NCBI GenBank assembly: GCA_016709675.1
Contig: JADJMH010000034.1
Location: forward strand, 329,390 to 393,389
Source of the DNA: Candidatus Accumulibacter proximus
GTDB taxonomy: Bacteria; Pseudomonadota; Gammaproteobacteria; Burkholderiales; Rhodocyclaceae
DNA length: 64,000 nt
Reading direction: 5' to 3'
This document shows, in pieces, positions 8,813 to 17,354 of this stretch. The notes under the pieces are model-generated. The model worked only from the letters and a program-made list of their open reading frames with translations, ran no database searches and was not told where the DNA came from. Both the position numbers and the translations under genes were made by a program. The stretch's first letter is position 1. Each line of letters begins with the position of its first letter.

Positions 8813-8813
8813 T
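8808..8813 (+). promoter_or_regulatory. Candidate -10 box for efp
   Basis: A perfect TATAAT overlaps the end of earP, 37 bases before the efp start codon. No convincing -35 hexamer stands at 16-18 bases, so strength is uncertain. It would let efp be transcribed independently of earP. Confidence 0.4.
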
Positions 8814-8849
8814 CTCACGCTTATCGCAATCCGTTTTGTCGAAAGCCAG

Positions 8850-9407
8850 ATGAAAACCGCGCAAGAGCTACGCCCAGGAAACGTCTTCATGGTCGGTCCC
8901 AACCCGATGGTCGTTCTGAAGTCCGAATATGTCAAATCCGGACGCAATGCTTCGGTCGTCCGGATGAAGATGAAGAATCTTCTGACCGACTCGCCCAGCG
9001 AGGCGGTCTATCGTGCCGACGACAAGTTCGACGTCATTCAGCTCGAGCGCAAGGAAGTCAGCTACTCCTACTTCGCCGATCCCCTCTATGTCTTCATGGA
9101 CGCCGACTATAACCCGCACGAGATTGACGCCGACTGCATGGGTGACGCGCTCAACTACCTCGAAGACGGCATGCCCTGCCAGGCCATCTTCTACAACGGC
9201 AGGGCGATCTCGATCGAGCTGCCGACCAGTGTCGTGCGCGAGGTGGTCTACACCGAGCCTGCCGTCAAGGGTGACACCTCTGGCAAGGTCATGAAGCCGG
9301 CCCGGATGGCCACCGGTTTCGAGCTGCCCGTTCCCGCGTTCATCGAAATGGGTGACCGGATCGAGATCGATACCCGCAGCAACGAGTATCGCTGTCGCGT
9401 CCGTTAG
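8850..9407 (+). CDS. efp: Elongation factor P, arginine type
   Basis: EF-P binds between the P and E sites and speeds peptide bond formation at proline runs. The 185-residue product starts MKTAQELRPGNVFMVG. The loop that reaches the peptidyl-transferase centre reads YVKSGRNAS, with Arg32 at the position rhamnosylated by EarP in Pseudomonas and Neisseria. The C-terminal OB domain ends GDRIEIDTRSNEYRCRV. Arginine here, rather than lysine, agrees with the adjacent earP and the absence of lysyl-modification genes in this window. Confidence 0.97.
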   Translation: MKTAQELRPGNVFMVGPNPMVVLKSEYVKSGRNASVVRMKMKNLLTDSPSEAVYRADDKFDVIQLERKEVSYSYFADPLYVFMDADYNPHEIDADCMGDALNYLEDGMPCQAIFYNGRAISIELPTSVVREVVYTEPAVKGDTSGKVMKPARMATGFELPVPAFIEMGDRIEIDTRSNEYRCRVR

Positions 9408-9567
9408 TTGCACGGCAGCCGCCGGCGTTTGCATCAGGCAGTCGCTGCTGCCTGTCTGGTCGTAGCCGATCTGGTCTGACTGAAGATCTCGGGTTCTGAG
9501 GTCGGCTTGCCGCAAGATTCAGCGGCGACGACGAACTGCCTCGGCGTCCATCTGCTTGTCGTCTGTT

Positions 9568-10596
9568 TCAGGCGAGCAGGCGGGTAGCTGCTGTCACGCC
9601 ATCCAGGTAATTCGCGTCCTGCTGCAAAGACGCCCAGTCAAGGGCGGGGACGGAAGGTGAGAGACGCTCGACACGCCTGGCGCGTGCGGGATCCAGTAGC
9701 GGTCGCCAGTTGGCCAGCAATTCGCCGACTTCATCCGCTGAGTTGCACACCGGCAGCATGTCGCAGCCCGCTTCCCATGCTGCCGTACAGCGCTCGACGA
9801 TGCCGCCGGCAACACCGGCGCCAGCCATCGACAGGTCGTCGCTGAAGATGACGCCGTCGAAGCCCAGTTCATCGCGCAGCATGTTCAGCCAGAAGCGGGA
9901 GAAACCGGCGGGATCGGCGTCCACCAGCCGGTAGATCACGTGCGCCGGCATCACCGCGTCCAGCTTCAGCCGGCGGTAGGGTTCGATGTCTGGCGCCAGT
10001 TCATCGAGTCGGCGCTCGTCCACCGGCAGGTCGACGTGTGAGTCGGCCTCGACCCAGCCGTGCCCCGGGAAATGCTTGCCGCAAGCGGCCATGCCGGCGT
10101 TGTGCAGGCCCTCGATCAGCGCGCCGGCCAACTTGGTCACGGCAAGCGGATCGCCGTGAAACGAACGATCGCCGATGACGCTGCTGCGTCCCCAGTCGAG
10201 ATCGAGTACCGGTGTGAACGACAGGTCGACGCCGCAGGCGCGCAGTTCGGCGGCCAGGACGTAACCGATCCGGCGCGCAGCAAGCAGTGCCGCCACCGGT
10301 TCCTTATCCCACAGCTCGCCCAGGCGACGCATTGCCGGCAGGCGGGTGAAACCAGTCCGGCAGCGCTGGACTCGACCGCCTTCGTGGTCGATGGCAATCG
10401 GCAGAGCCGGAGAACGCAGCGCATGTACTTCCGCCGTCAGCTCCGCGAGTTGCTGCGGCGACTCGAAGTTGCGCGCGAAAAGAATCAGACCGCCGACCAA
10501 CGGATGACACAAGCGCTCGCGTTCGACATCGGACAAAGCGAGTCCCGCGACGTCGATCATCAGCGGGCCAAGAGGGAGCTTCCGGCGAACGTTCAT
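9568..10596 (-). CDS. nagZ: Beta-N-acetylhexosaminidase (family 3)
   Basis: NagZ removes N-acetylglucosamine from anhydromuramyl peptides in cytoplasmic cell-wall recycling. The 342-residue protein is a single-domain glycoside hydrolase 3 enzyme. It has KHFPGHG followed by DSH, the catalytic His/Asp loop typical of NagZ, and FSDDLSMAG with the catalytic nucleophile aspartate. It is the last gene of the lepB-to-nagZ operon and its start overlaps the acpS stop by four bases. Confidence 0.95.
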   Translation of the reverse strand: MNVRRKLPLGPLMIDVAGLALSDVERERLCHPLVGGLILFARNFESPQQLAELTAEVHALRSPALPIAIDHEGGRVQRCRTGFTRLPAMRRLGELWDKEPVAALLAARRIGYVLAAELRACGVDLSFTPVLDLDWGRSSVIGDRSFHGDPLAVTKLAGALIEGLHNAGMAACGKHFPGHGWVEADSHVDLPVDERRLDELAPDIEPYRRLKLDAVMPAHVIYRLVDADPAGFSRFWLNMLRDELGFDGVIFSDDLSMAGAGVAGGIVERCTAAWEAGCDMLPVCNSADEVGELLANWRPLLDPARARRVERLSPSVPALDWASLQQDANYLDGVTAATRLLA

Positions 10597-10970
10597 GTTT
10601 GCTCCAGAATGACGAAGGCGACTGCGAAGTCGCGCTCGTCGCTGATCGAGAGGTGGGCGACGAGACGCCGCTGGGCGAGATGGGCAGCGAGCGGGTCCGC
10701 GTACTCGAACAACGGCTTGCCCAGGGAATCGTGGCCGACACCTATGTTCGGCAAGGTGGCAGGTGCGACGAGCCCAATGCCCAGCGCCTTGCCCAACGCT
10801 TCCTTGGCAGCGAAACGCTTGGCGAGAAAGCGTGCCGGGTCACGCACGCCGACAAACTCGGCACGTTCCATCGGCGACAGAATCCGCCCCAGTGCGCGCT
10901 GACCATGCCGTTCGTACAGGCTGCCGAGGCGCGCCACGGCGACGATATCGGTCCCGATACCGGCAATCAT
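10593..10970 (-). CDS. acpS: Holo-[acyl-carrier-protein] synthase
   Basis: AcpS moves the 4'-phosphopantetheine arm of coenzyme A onto acyl carrier protein. The 125-residue protein has the group I phosphopantetheinyl transferase motifs GIGTDIVAVARL at the N-terminus (metal-binding Asp) and RFAAKEALGKALG in the middle (metal-binding Glu and CoA-contact Lys). Four-base overlaps with pdxJ upstream and nagZ downstream show tight translational coupling. Confidence 0.95.
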   Translation of the reverse strand: MIAGIGTDIVAVARLGSLYERHGQRALGRILSPMERAEFVGVRDPARFLAKRFAAKEALGKALGIGLVAPATLPNIGVGHDSLGKPLFEYADPLAAHLAQRRLVAHLSISDERDFAVAFVILEQT

Positions 10971-11740
10971 TGCCGTGCTGGCCGTGCCAGCGAGCTTGCC
11001 TGGGCCTCACGCAGCAGCCGTTTCATTTCGCGCACGGCTTCGCGCAAGCCGACAAAGATGGCCCGGCTGATGATCGCGTGGCCGATGTGCAGCTCCCGGA
11101 TACCGGCCAGTTGCGCGACCGGCTGTACGTTGAAGTAGTTGAGCGCGTGGCCGGCATTGAAACGCATGCCGAGCTGACGGACAAGGTGGCCGGCGAGGCG
11201 GATGGTCTCGAGTTCGGCTACCACCGCCTGACTTTCGGCATCCCGACCCTGGGTATAGAAGGCATGGGCGTAGGGACCGGTATGGATCTCGCATACGCGC
11301 GCGCCAATGCGTGCGGCGGCTTCCACCTGCGCCGGATCCGGATCAATGAACACGCTGGTGACAATGCCCGCCTCGCTGAGCCGCTCTACGGACTGGCGAA
11401 GCCTGGCTTCCTGTGCCATGATGTCCAGCCCGCCTTCGGTCGTCACTTCATGTCGACCTTCTGGTACCAGCATCGCCATCTGCGGCTTGATCCGGCAGGC
11501 GATCGAAACCATTTCGTCGGTGGCCGCCATCTCGAGATTGAGCTTGATCTGTGCCAGCTCGCGAAGCCTTTCAACGTCGGCGTCCTGGATGTGTCGCCGG
11601 TCCTCGCGCAGGTGGATGGTGATGCCGTCGGCGCCGCCGAGATGTGCCTCGACCGCCGCCCACACCGGATCTGGTTCGTAGGTGCAGCGCGCCTGGCGGA
11701 TCGTCGCTACATGGTCAATATTGACGCCAAGTTCGATCAT
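10967..11740 (-). CDS. pdxJ: Pyridoxine 5'-phosphate synthase
   Basis: PdxJ condenses 1-deoxyxylulose-5-phosphate with 3-amino-2-oxopropyl phosphate to form pyridoxine 5'-phosphate. The 257-residue TIM-barrel protein starts with the family signature LGVNIDHVATIRQAR and contains GADGITIHLREDRRHI and the late GHAL loop. It sits between recO and acpS with four-base overlaps on both sides, the usual betaproteobacterial order. Confidence 0.96.
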   Translation of the reverse strand: MIELGVNIDHVATIRQARCTYEPDPVWAAVEAHLGGADGITIHLREDRRHIQDADVERLRELAQIKLNLEMAATDEMVSIACRIKPQMAMLVPEGRHEVTTEGGLDIMAQEARLRQSVERLSEAGIVTSVFIDPDPAQVEAAARIGARVCEIHTGPYAHAFYTQGRDAESQAVVAELETIRLAGHLVRQLGMRFNAGHALNYFNVQPVAQLAGIRELHIGHAIISRAIFVGLREAVREMKRLLREAQASSLARPARQ

Positions 11741-12453
11741 AGTTCCTGCAACTCCCTGAAGATCCGGCGGCTGACCAGGGCCTTGCCGCCGGTGTAGTGG
11801 CCGATCAGCGTCCGCATCAGCTGTTTGGCCTCTGCCAGCGACCGCGGATCGGAAAAATCCTCGCGCGCCAGGTCGATCAGCGTCCGGCCACTGACCGAGA
11901 GAGTCGAGCTGCCGGTGGCCGGCAGTCGCACCGGCCCGCGTTCTATCTCGTACGCGTAATGCCCATCGAGGTCAACCGCGAGGCCGGCGGCATCCGTTTC
12001 GAGCGTCAGGCCGTAACCGAGCTCCTGCAGCAGGGCTCGCTCGAAGCAGCGCAAATCCGACTCCCGTGCTCCCGTGGCAAAGCGGCGCAGAGTATCCGCA
12101 TAGACGGAAAAAAGTTTCGCGTGGGCATCCTCGCGCGGCAGCAGGTGCATCAGCAGCTCGTTCAGGTAGTAGCCGCAGAACAAGGATTTTCCGGCCAGCA
12201 GCGGCTGCCCCCCCTGCCACTCTGCCTTGAGCAGCGTTTGCACCTCACCGCGGCCTGCCCAACCGAGTTCAAGCGGCTGAAAGGCCAGCAGGACGCCGCG
12301 CAAGACCGATCGCGGTCGCCGCGCGCCGCGCGCGAGCAGGGCGACGCGGCCATGGTCGCGGGAGAAGACATCGACAATCAGGCTGGTTTCACTGTAAGGG
12401 TAAGCGTGCAGTACGAAAGCCGGCTGACCATCGACCTTGTGCCGCTGATTCAC
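11737..12453 (-). CDS. recO: DNA repair protein RecO
   Basis: RecO anneals single-stranded DNA and, with RecR, loads RecA on SSB-coated DNA in the RecFOR pathway. The 238-residue protein has an N-terminal OB-fold (PAFVLHAYPYSETSLIVDVFSR) and a helical C-terminal domain with YYLNELLMHLLPRED. A CxxC-type zinc pair seen in some RecO proteins is not evident. It follows era after 38 bases and overlaps pdxJ by four. Confidence 0.93.
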   Translation of the reverse strand: MNQRHKVDGQPAFVLHAYPYSETSLIVDVFSRDHGRVALLARGARRPRSVLRGVLLAFQPLELGWAGRGEVQTLLKAEWQGGQPLLAGKSLFCGYYLNELLMHLLPREDAHAKLFSVYADTLRRFATGARESDLRCFERALLQELGYGLTLETDAAGLAVDLDGHYAYEIERGPVRLPATGSSTLSVSGRTLIDLAREDFSDPRSLAEAKQLMRTLIGHYTGGKALVSRRIFRELQEL

Positions 12454-12491
12454 TTCCCGACTCGTTCGCCAGCCATCAGCGAGTCCACTGT

Positions 12492-13376
12492 CTATTCGTA
12501 GCCGAGCGTCTTGAGCATTCGCTCATCATCCGCCCAGCCAGACTTGACCTTGACAAAGACTTCCAGGAACACCCGGCCGTCGAACAGACGTTCCATGTCC
12601 TGGCGCGCCTCGGAGGCAATCCGTTTGGTGATCTCGCCGTGTCGGCCAATGATGATCGACTTGTGGCCCTCCCAATCGACCAGAATCGCCACGCTGATGC
12701 GACGCAGGGCACCGTCGACAACGAATTTCTCGATCTCGACGGCAGCGGTATAGGGCAACTCATCGCCAATCAGACGGAAAAGTTTCTCCCGAATGAACTC
12801 GGCCGCGAGAAACCGCTCACTGCGGTCTGTAATCTCGTCCTCGGAAAACAGCAGTTCACTGTTGGGCAGATACTTGCGCGTCTCCGTGAGCAAGGCTTCA
12901 AGCTGGGCGCCGCGCGTGGCGCTGACCGGGACGATCGCCGCGAATTCACCTTCGGCGGCAAGTCGGGCAAGATACGGCAGTAGCTGCGTCTTGTCCGGCA
13001 ACTGATCGATCTTGTTCGCGACAATGATCACGGGGCAGTTTGCCGGCACCAGTGTGCGTACCGCCCGATCGCGCTCGTCAAAGCGTCCGGCCTCGACCAC
13101 GAAGAGGACCACATCAACTTCCGCCAGCGCCTGCCTGACCCGACGGTTCATCGCCCGATTCAGGGCATTGCCATAGCGGGTCTGAAAGCCTGGTGTATCG
13201 ACAAAAACGTATTGCGCATCAGGTCTGGTGAGGATGCCCATGATGCGGTGACGGGTGGTCTGCGCGCGTCGCGAGACGATACTGACCTTCTCGCCAATCA
13301 GCGCATTGAGCAAGGTCGACTTGCCGACGTTCGGGCGCCCGACGATGGCAATCTGTCCGGAGCGGACTTCGCTCAT
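12492..13376 (-). CDS. era: GTPase Era
   Basis: Era is a GTPase that binds the 3' end of 16S rRNA and helps mature the 30S subunit. The 294-residue protein has G1 GRPNVGKST, the switch region SRRAQTTRHRI, G3 DTPGFQ and G4 NKID, then a C-terminal KH domain with IIGRHGEITKRIASEARQDM. The start codon overlaps the rnc stop by four bases, the near-universal rnc-era coupling. Confidence 0.97.
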   Translation of the reverse strand: MSEVRSGQIAIVGRPNVGKSTLLNALIGEKVSIVSRRAQTTRHRIMGILTRPDAQYVFVDTPGFQTRYGNALNRAMNRRVRQALAEVDVVLFVVEAGRFDERDRAVRTLVPANCPVIIVANKIDQLPDKTQLLPYLARLAAEGEFAAIVPVSATRGAQLEALLTETRKYLPNSELLFSEDEITDRSERFLAAEFIREKLFRLIGDELPYTAAVEIEKFVVDGALRRISVAILVDWEGHKSIIIGRHGEITKRIASEARQDMERLFDGRVFLEVFVKVKSGWADDERMLKTLGYE

Positions 13377-14044
13377 TGCTTGTACAAGGTCGCCAGGGCA
13401 CGTTCAGCGGCGACCTGTTCGGCTGCCCGCCGACTTCCCCCGCGACCCTCGGTGCGGATCTTCAGGGAATCGATGACACAGGCCACCCTGAACTGCTGCA
13501 CATGCGCTTCGCCCTCGGTGCCAGCCAGCACGTACTGTGGCAGGGCCAGTCGTATCCCCTGGAGATACTCCTGCAGACGCGTCTTGGCGTCCTTGATCTC
13601 CTGTCCCGGCGTCATCCGACTGAGCTCCTTGTCATATAACCCGACGATGATTTCGCTCGCAGCGTCAAAACCGGCGTCTAGCCACAGGGCACCGAGCAGG
13701 GCTTCAAGGGCATCGGCGAGGATCGACGGGCGTTGCTGTCCACCGCTTTTCTGCTCGCCTTCGCCAAGCCTGAGATAGTCGCCCAGCGAGAGCGCCAACG
13801 CCTGCTGGTGCAAGCTGTCCTGGCGCACGAGGTTGGCTCGCAGTCGCGACAGGTCGCCTTCGGGAAGCATCGGGAAGCGCTCGAACAGGCTGCGGGCGAT
13901 GACTGCATTCAGAATGGCATCGCCGAGAAACTCGAGCCGCTCGTTGTGCGGAGAGGTGAAACTGCGATGCGTCAGTGCCAGCTCGAACAATGCTTGATCC
14001 CGAAAGGTATAGGAAAGCGCCTGCTCGAGACGGGAAGCGGTCAT
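13373..14044 (-). CDS. rnc: Ribonuclease III
   Basis: RNase III cuts double-stranded RNA, including the stems around 16S and 23S rRNA. The 223-residue protein has the signature ERLEFLGDAILNAVIA and the second acidic cluster DALEALLGALWLDAG in the nuclease domain. A C-terminal double-stranded-RNA-binding domain follows (from about residue 153, DAKTRLQEYLQG). It overlaps era and the DUF4845 gene by four bases each. Confidence 0.97.
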   Translation of the reverse strand: MTASRLEQALSYTFRDQALFELALTHRSFTSPHNERLEFLGDAILNAVIARSLFERFPMLPEGDLSRLRANLVRQDSLHQQALALSLGDYLRLGEGEQKSGGQQRPSILADALEALLGALWLDAGFDAASEIIVGLYDKELSRMTPGQEIKDAKTRLQEYLQGIRLALPQYVLAGTEGEAHVQQFRVACVIDSLKIRTEGRGGSRRAAEQVAAERALATLYKQ

Positions 14045-14415
14045 GGGCCGTAACCTCGACCTGACGATGAGCCCTTGAAGTCGATCAGGAGACTGACATT
14101 GGCCACCAGCGGAACTCGCTTCTCATAGGCAAAGGAGATGACCACCTGATTGTCTTCCTTGAATATATCCAGATCCGCGGGCCCGATGGTCTTGATATGC
14201 TCTACCTCGGCGTACTTGCCAAAAACCTGTCGAAGCTCGGGAACCGTCTTGCCGCTGGACTCTGCAGCCACCGCCTTGACCGCCTGCCGGATCTTGTAGT
14301 AGTCCATGAACTCCGGTAGCACCCGGATCCCGAGAATAGCCACCAGGGAAATCACCACGCCCCAGACGATCAAGCCCGAGAGCGCCAAACCACGTTGACG
14401 ATTCATAAGCTCCAC
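14041..14415 (-). CDS. DUF4845 single-pass membrane protein
   Basis: A 124-residue protein with one N-terminal membrane segment (GLALSGLIVWGVVISLVAILGI, split here as about residues 9-30) after a basic start MNRQRG, and a soluble remainder. It resembles the DUF4845 proteins that lie between lepB and rnc in betaproteobacteria. The pilin-like N-terminus suggests extracytoplasmic topology for the rest. Function is unknown. It may start at the second methionine (MNRQRG), three codons in. Confidence 0.8.
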   Translation of the reverse strand: MELMNRQRGLALSGLIVWGVVISLVAILGIRVLPEFMDYYKIRQAVKAVAAESSGKTVPELRQVFGKYAEVEHIKTIGPADLDIFKEDNQVVISFAYEKRVPLVANVSLLIDFKGSSSGRGYGP

Positions 14416-14418
14416 TCC

Positions 14419-15207
14419 TTACCTGAATGAGCCAATCCTTGAGAAATCACTGAAATTCAACCAGATGAAGAAAGCCTTCCCGACTATGTTCTGCTCGGGA
14501 ACGAAACCCCAGAAGCGGCTATCACGGCTGTTGTCGCGATTGTCACCCATTACGAAGTAGTGGCCTGGCGGTACCGTGCAAACCACACCTGCGGCATTGT
14601 ATGAACAGAGCTCGCGATTGGGGAATTGCGCCGGACCTGGAATATAGGGCGGGGCATCGGCATCGTTGAGCGCTTGATACTGCGCGGCGTCGATCTTCTC
14701 GGTGAATTGACGCGAATAGTACAGTCGCTCCGGGTGCAGATAATCGTCAACCCGCGTCGTAGGCACCGGCTCGCCGTTGATCGTCAGTTTCTTGTTCTGG
14801 TAGGCGATAACGTCGCCTGGTACGCCGATCACCCTTTTGATGTAGTCCAGTGACGGATCCTCAGGATAACGAAAGACCATCACGTCACCGCGCTGCGGGC
14901 TGTTAATGTCGATTATTTTCCGGTTGATCACCGGCAAGCGGATGCCATATGTGTATTTGTTGACCAGAATGAAGTCACCAACCTGCAAGGTTGGAATCAT
15001 CGAGCCTGAGGGAATCTTGAACGGTTCGACAAGAAACGAACGGAGCATGAAAACGATCAGGATGACGGGGAAGAAGCTGGCCCCGTACTCGACCCACCAC
15101 GGGTCCTTGGCGTCAGCCGGACGACGCTTGCGCAGGACGAAGGCGTCCACGGCCCAGATCGCGCCGCTGACCAGCAACAGGATCAAGAGGATCAATGCGA
15201 AGTTCAC
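14419..15207 (-). CDS. lepB: Signal peptidase I
   Basis: LepB cleaves signal peptides from exported proteins at the outer face of the inner membrane. The 262-residue protein has two N-terminal membrane segments, then IPSGSMIPTL with the catalytic serine and YIKRVIGVPGD with the general-base lysine. The C-terminal boxes GDNRDNSRDSRFWG and VGKAFFIW also match S26 family members. It follows lepA after 12 bases and precedes the DUF4845 gene by 3. Confidence 0.96.
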   Translation of the reverse strand: MNFALILLILLLVSGAIWAVDAFVLRKRRPADAKDPWWVEYGASFFPVILIVFMLRSFLVEPFKIPSGSMIPTLQVGDFILVNKYTYGIRLPVINRKIIDINSPQRGDVMVFRYPEDPSLDYIKRVIGVPGDVIAYQNKKLTINGEPVPTTRVDDYLHPERLYYSRQFTEKIDAAQYQALNDADAPPYIPGPAQFPNRELCSYNAAGVVCTVPPGHYFVMGDNRDNSRDSRFWGFVPEQNIVGKAFFIWLNFSDFSRIGSFR

Positions 15208-15219
15208 TCACTCACTCCT

Positions 15220-17010
15220 TTACTTGCCGACCCGCAACACAGCAAGGAAAGCCTCCTGTGGAATCTCGACCGACCCAACCTGTTTCATGCGCTTCTTGCC
15301 TGCTTTTTGCTTTTCGAGCAGCTTCTTCTTGCGCGTGATGTCGCCGCCGTAACACTTGGCGAGCACGTCCTTGCGCATCGCCTTGACGTTCTCGCGAGCG
15401 ATGATGTTGGCGCCGATGGCGGCCTGGATCGCGACATCGTACATCTGGCGCGGGATCAATTCGCGCATCTTGGCAGCCAGTTCGCGGCCGCGATAGACCG
15501 AGTTGGCGCGATGCAGGATGATCGACAGTGCATCGACGCGCTCGCCATTGATCAGCACGTCGAGCTTGACGACATCGGCCGCCCGATATTCCTTGAACTC
15601 GTAATCCAGCGAGGCGTAGCCGCGCGAGACCGATTTCAGTCGGTCGAAAAAATCCATCACCACTTCGGCCATCGGCATCTCATAGACCAGTTGCACCTGG
15701 CGGCCGTGATAGGTCATGTCGACCTGGTTGCCACGCTTCTGGTTGCAGAGAGTGATGACGTTGCCAAGATAATCCTGGGGCACGAAAACCGTGATGGTGA
15801 TGATTGGTTCGCGGATCTCCTCGATCTTCGACAGCTCCGGCAGCTTGGCCGGGTTTTCGACATTGACCAGCGTGCCGTCACGCAGCAGGACTTCATAGAC
15901 GACGGTCGGGGCGGTGGTGATCAAGTCCTGATCGAACTCGCGCTCGAGACGCTCCTGGACGATCTCCATATGCAACAGGCCGAGAAAGCCGCAGCGGAAG
16001 CCAAAACCGAGGGCCTGTGAAACCTCCGGCTCGTAACGCAGCGACGCATCGTTGAGCTTCAGTTTCTCGAGCGACTCGCGCAGTGAGTCATACTGATTCG
16101 ACTCGACCGGATAAAGCCCGGCGAAGACCTGCGACTTGATTTCCTTGAAGCCTGGCAAGGCCTGGCTTGCCGGCCGCTCCAGCAGGGTCATGGTATCGCC
16201 AACCTTGGCCGCCTGCAGCTCCTTGATGCCCGAAATGACATAGCCGACCTCGCCGGCTCGCAGGGCATCGCAGGGCACGGCCTTCGGTGTGAACACGCCG
16301 ACCTGTTCGCAGAGATGTGTCGAGCCGGTGGCCATCAGGCGAAGCCGGTCCTTCGGTCGCAGCGTGCCGTCAAATACCCGGACGAGCATGACGACGCCGA
16401 CGTAGTTGTCGAACCACGCGTCGATCAACAAGGCCTTGAGCGGCGCATCGGGGTCGCCCTGGGGCGCGGGAATACGCGTGATGATCGCTTCCAGGATGTC
16501 CTCGACGCCCAGGCCGGTCTTGGCCGAGGCGAGCACCGCCTCCGAGGCATCGATGCCGATCACGTCCTCAATCTCCTGGCGTGCATTGTCCGGTGTCGCC
16601 GAGGGCAGATCGATCTTGTTCAGTACGGGCAGCACATCGACACCCAGCTCGATTGCGGTATAGCAGTTGGCGACGGTCTGGGCTTCCACCCCCTGCGAAG
16701 CATCAACCACCAGCAAAGCCCCCTCGCAGGCGGCAAGCGAACGCGACACCTCATAGGAAAAATCGACGTGTCCGGGAGTGTCGATCAGGTTCAGGTTATA
16801 CATCTCGCCGCTGCGCGCCCGGTATTGCAGGGCAGCGGTCTGCGCCTTGATGGTGATGCCGCGTTCGCGCTCGATATCCATCGAGTCCAGCACCTGCGCC
16901 TCCATCTCACGATCGGACAGGCCGCCGCAAAGATGGATGATGCGGTCGGCAAGCGTCGACTTGCCGTGATCGATGTGCGCGATGATGGAAAAATTGCGGA
17001 TGTGTTGCAT
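15220..17010 (-). CDS. lepA: Elongation factor 4 (LepA GTPase)
   Basis: LepA is a ribosome-associated translational GTPase implicated in back-translocation and 30S assembly. From MQHIRNF at 17010 the product is 596 residues, standard for the family. It has G1 AHIDHGKSTLADR, the switch I ERGITIK, G3 DTPGHVDF and G4 NKIDLP, and ends with the LepA-specific C-terminal domain (AKCYGGDITRKKKLLEKQK). A methionine two codons upstream is less likely. A terminator just upstream separates it from the degQ-glutaredoxin genes. Confidence 0.97.
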   Translation of the reverse strand: MQHIRNFSIIAHIDHGKSTLADRIIHLCGGLSDREMEAQVLDSMDIERERGITIKAQTAALQYRARSGEMYNLNLIDTPGHVDFSYEVSRSLAACEGALLVVDASQGVEAQTVANCYTAIELGVDVLPVLNKIDLPSATPDNARQEIEDVIGIDASEAVLASAKTGLGVEDILEAIITRIPAPQGDPDAPLKALLIDAWFDNYVGVVMLVRVFDGTLRPKDRLRLMATGSTHLCEQVGVFTPKAVPCDALRAGEVGYVISGIKELQAAKVGDTMTLLERPASQALPGFKEIKSQVFAGLYPVESNQYDSLRESLEKLKLNDASLRYEPEVSQALGFGFRCGFLGLLHMEIVQERLEREFDQDLITTAPTVVYEVLLRDGTLVNVENPAKLPELSKIEEIREPIITITVFVPQDYLGNVITLCNQKRGNQVDMTYHGRQVQLVYEMPMAEVVMDFFDRLKSVSRGYASLDYEFKEYRAADVVKLDVLINGERVDALSIILHRANSVYRGRELAAKMRELIPRQMYDVAIQAAIGANIIARENVKAMRKDVLAKCYGGDITRKKKLLEKQKAGKKRMKQVGSVEIPQEAFLAVLRVGK

Positions 17011-17049
17011 GAACATGGTGTGGGCTCTGGCGCTGGCGAGCCGCCCCTG

Positions 17050-17076
17050 AAAAAAAGGGTGCCAGCGAGCACCCTT
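17050..17076 (-). terminator. Rho-independent terminator after the glutaredoxin-like gene
   Basis: On the minus strand AAGGGTGC, a six-base loop and GCACCCTT form an eight-pair stem followed by a run of T. It ends the rpoE-rseC-degQ-glutaredoxin transcript 27 bases after the last stop codon and insulates lepA. Confidence 0.85.
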
Positions 17077-17102
17077 GGTCGAACTGCCGGAAGGCGCGGA
17101 TT

Positions 17103-17354
17103 CTAGCCGATTTCGCTCAAATAATCACGGACTTTGCTCACGTCGAGGAAGTAGTGGCAGAGCTCCATGCCATCGTGCAGCAGCACAGGGACCAGTTCAT
17201 CGTAGAGGGCTTCCAGTGCCGGATCGGCATCGCAGTCGAGCACCTCGAGCTCGACGCAGAAATCAGCCACCAGCGCAGTGAGCGCCTGTTCCATCTCCTG
17301 GCAAAGATGACAGTAGCGACGCGAAACCAAGGTCAGCTTCGTCACCTGGCTCAC
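17103..17354 (-). CDS. Glutaredoxin-like (DUF836) thioredoxin-fold protein
   Basis: An 83-residue thioredoxin-fold protein with the redox motif CHLC near residue 15 (RRYCHLCQEM) and the cis-proline strand LVPVLL. This is the DUF836/glutaredoxin-like family often found downstream of degQ/mucD in betaproteobacteria. Its partner is unknown; a thiol-exchange role is inferred from the CxxC. The start overlaps the degQ stop by four bases. Confidence 0.85.
   Translation of the reverse strand: MSQVTKLTLVSRRYCHLCQEMEQALTALVADFCVELEVLDCDADPALEALYDELVPVLLHDGMELCHYFLDVSKVRDYLSEIG

Noticed and set aside
9435..9454. CAGGCAG...CTGCCTG hairpin after efp
   Set aside because: No T run follows, so it does not qualify as a rho-independent terminator.
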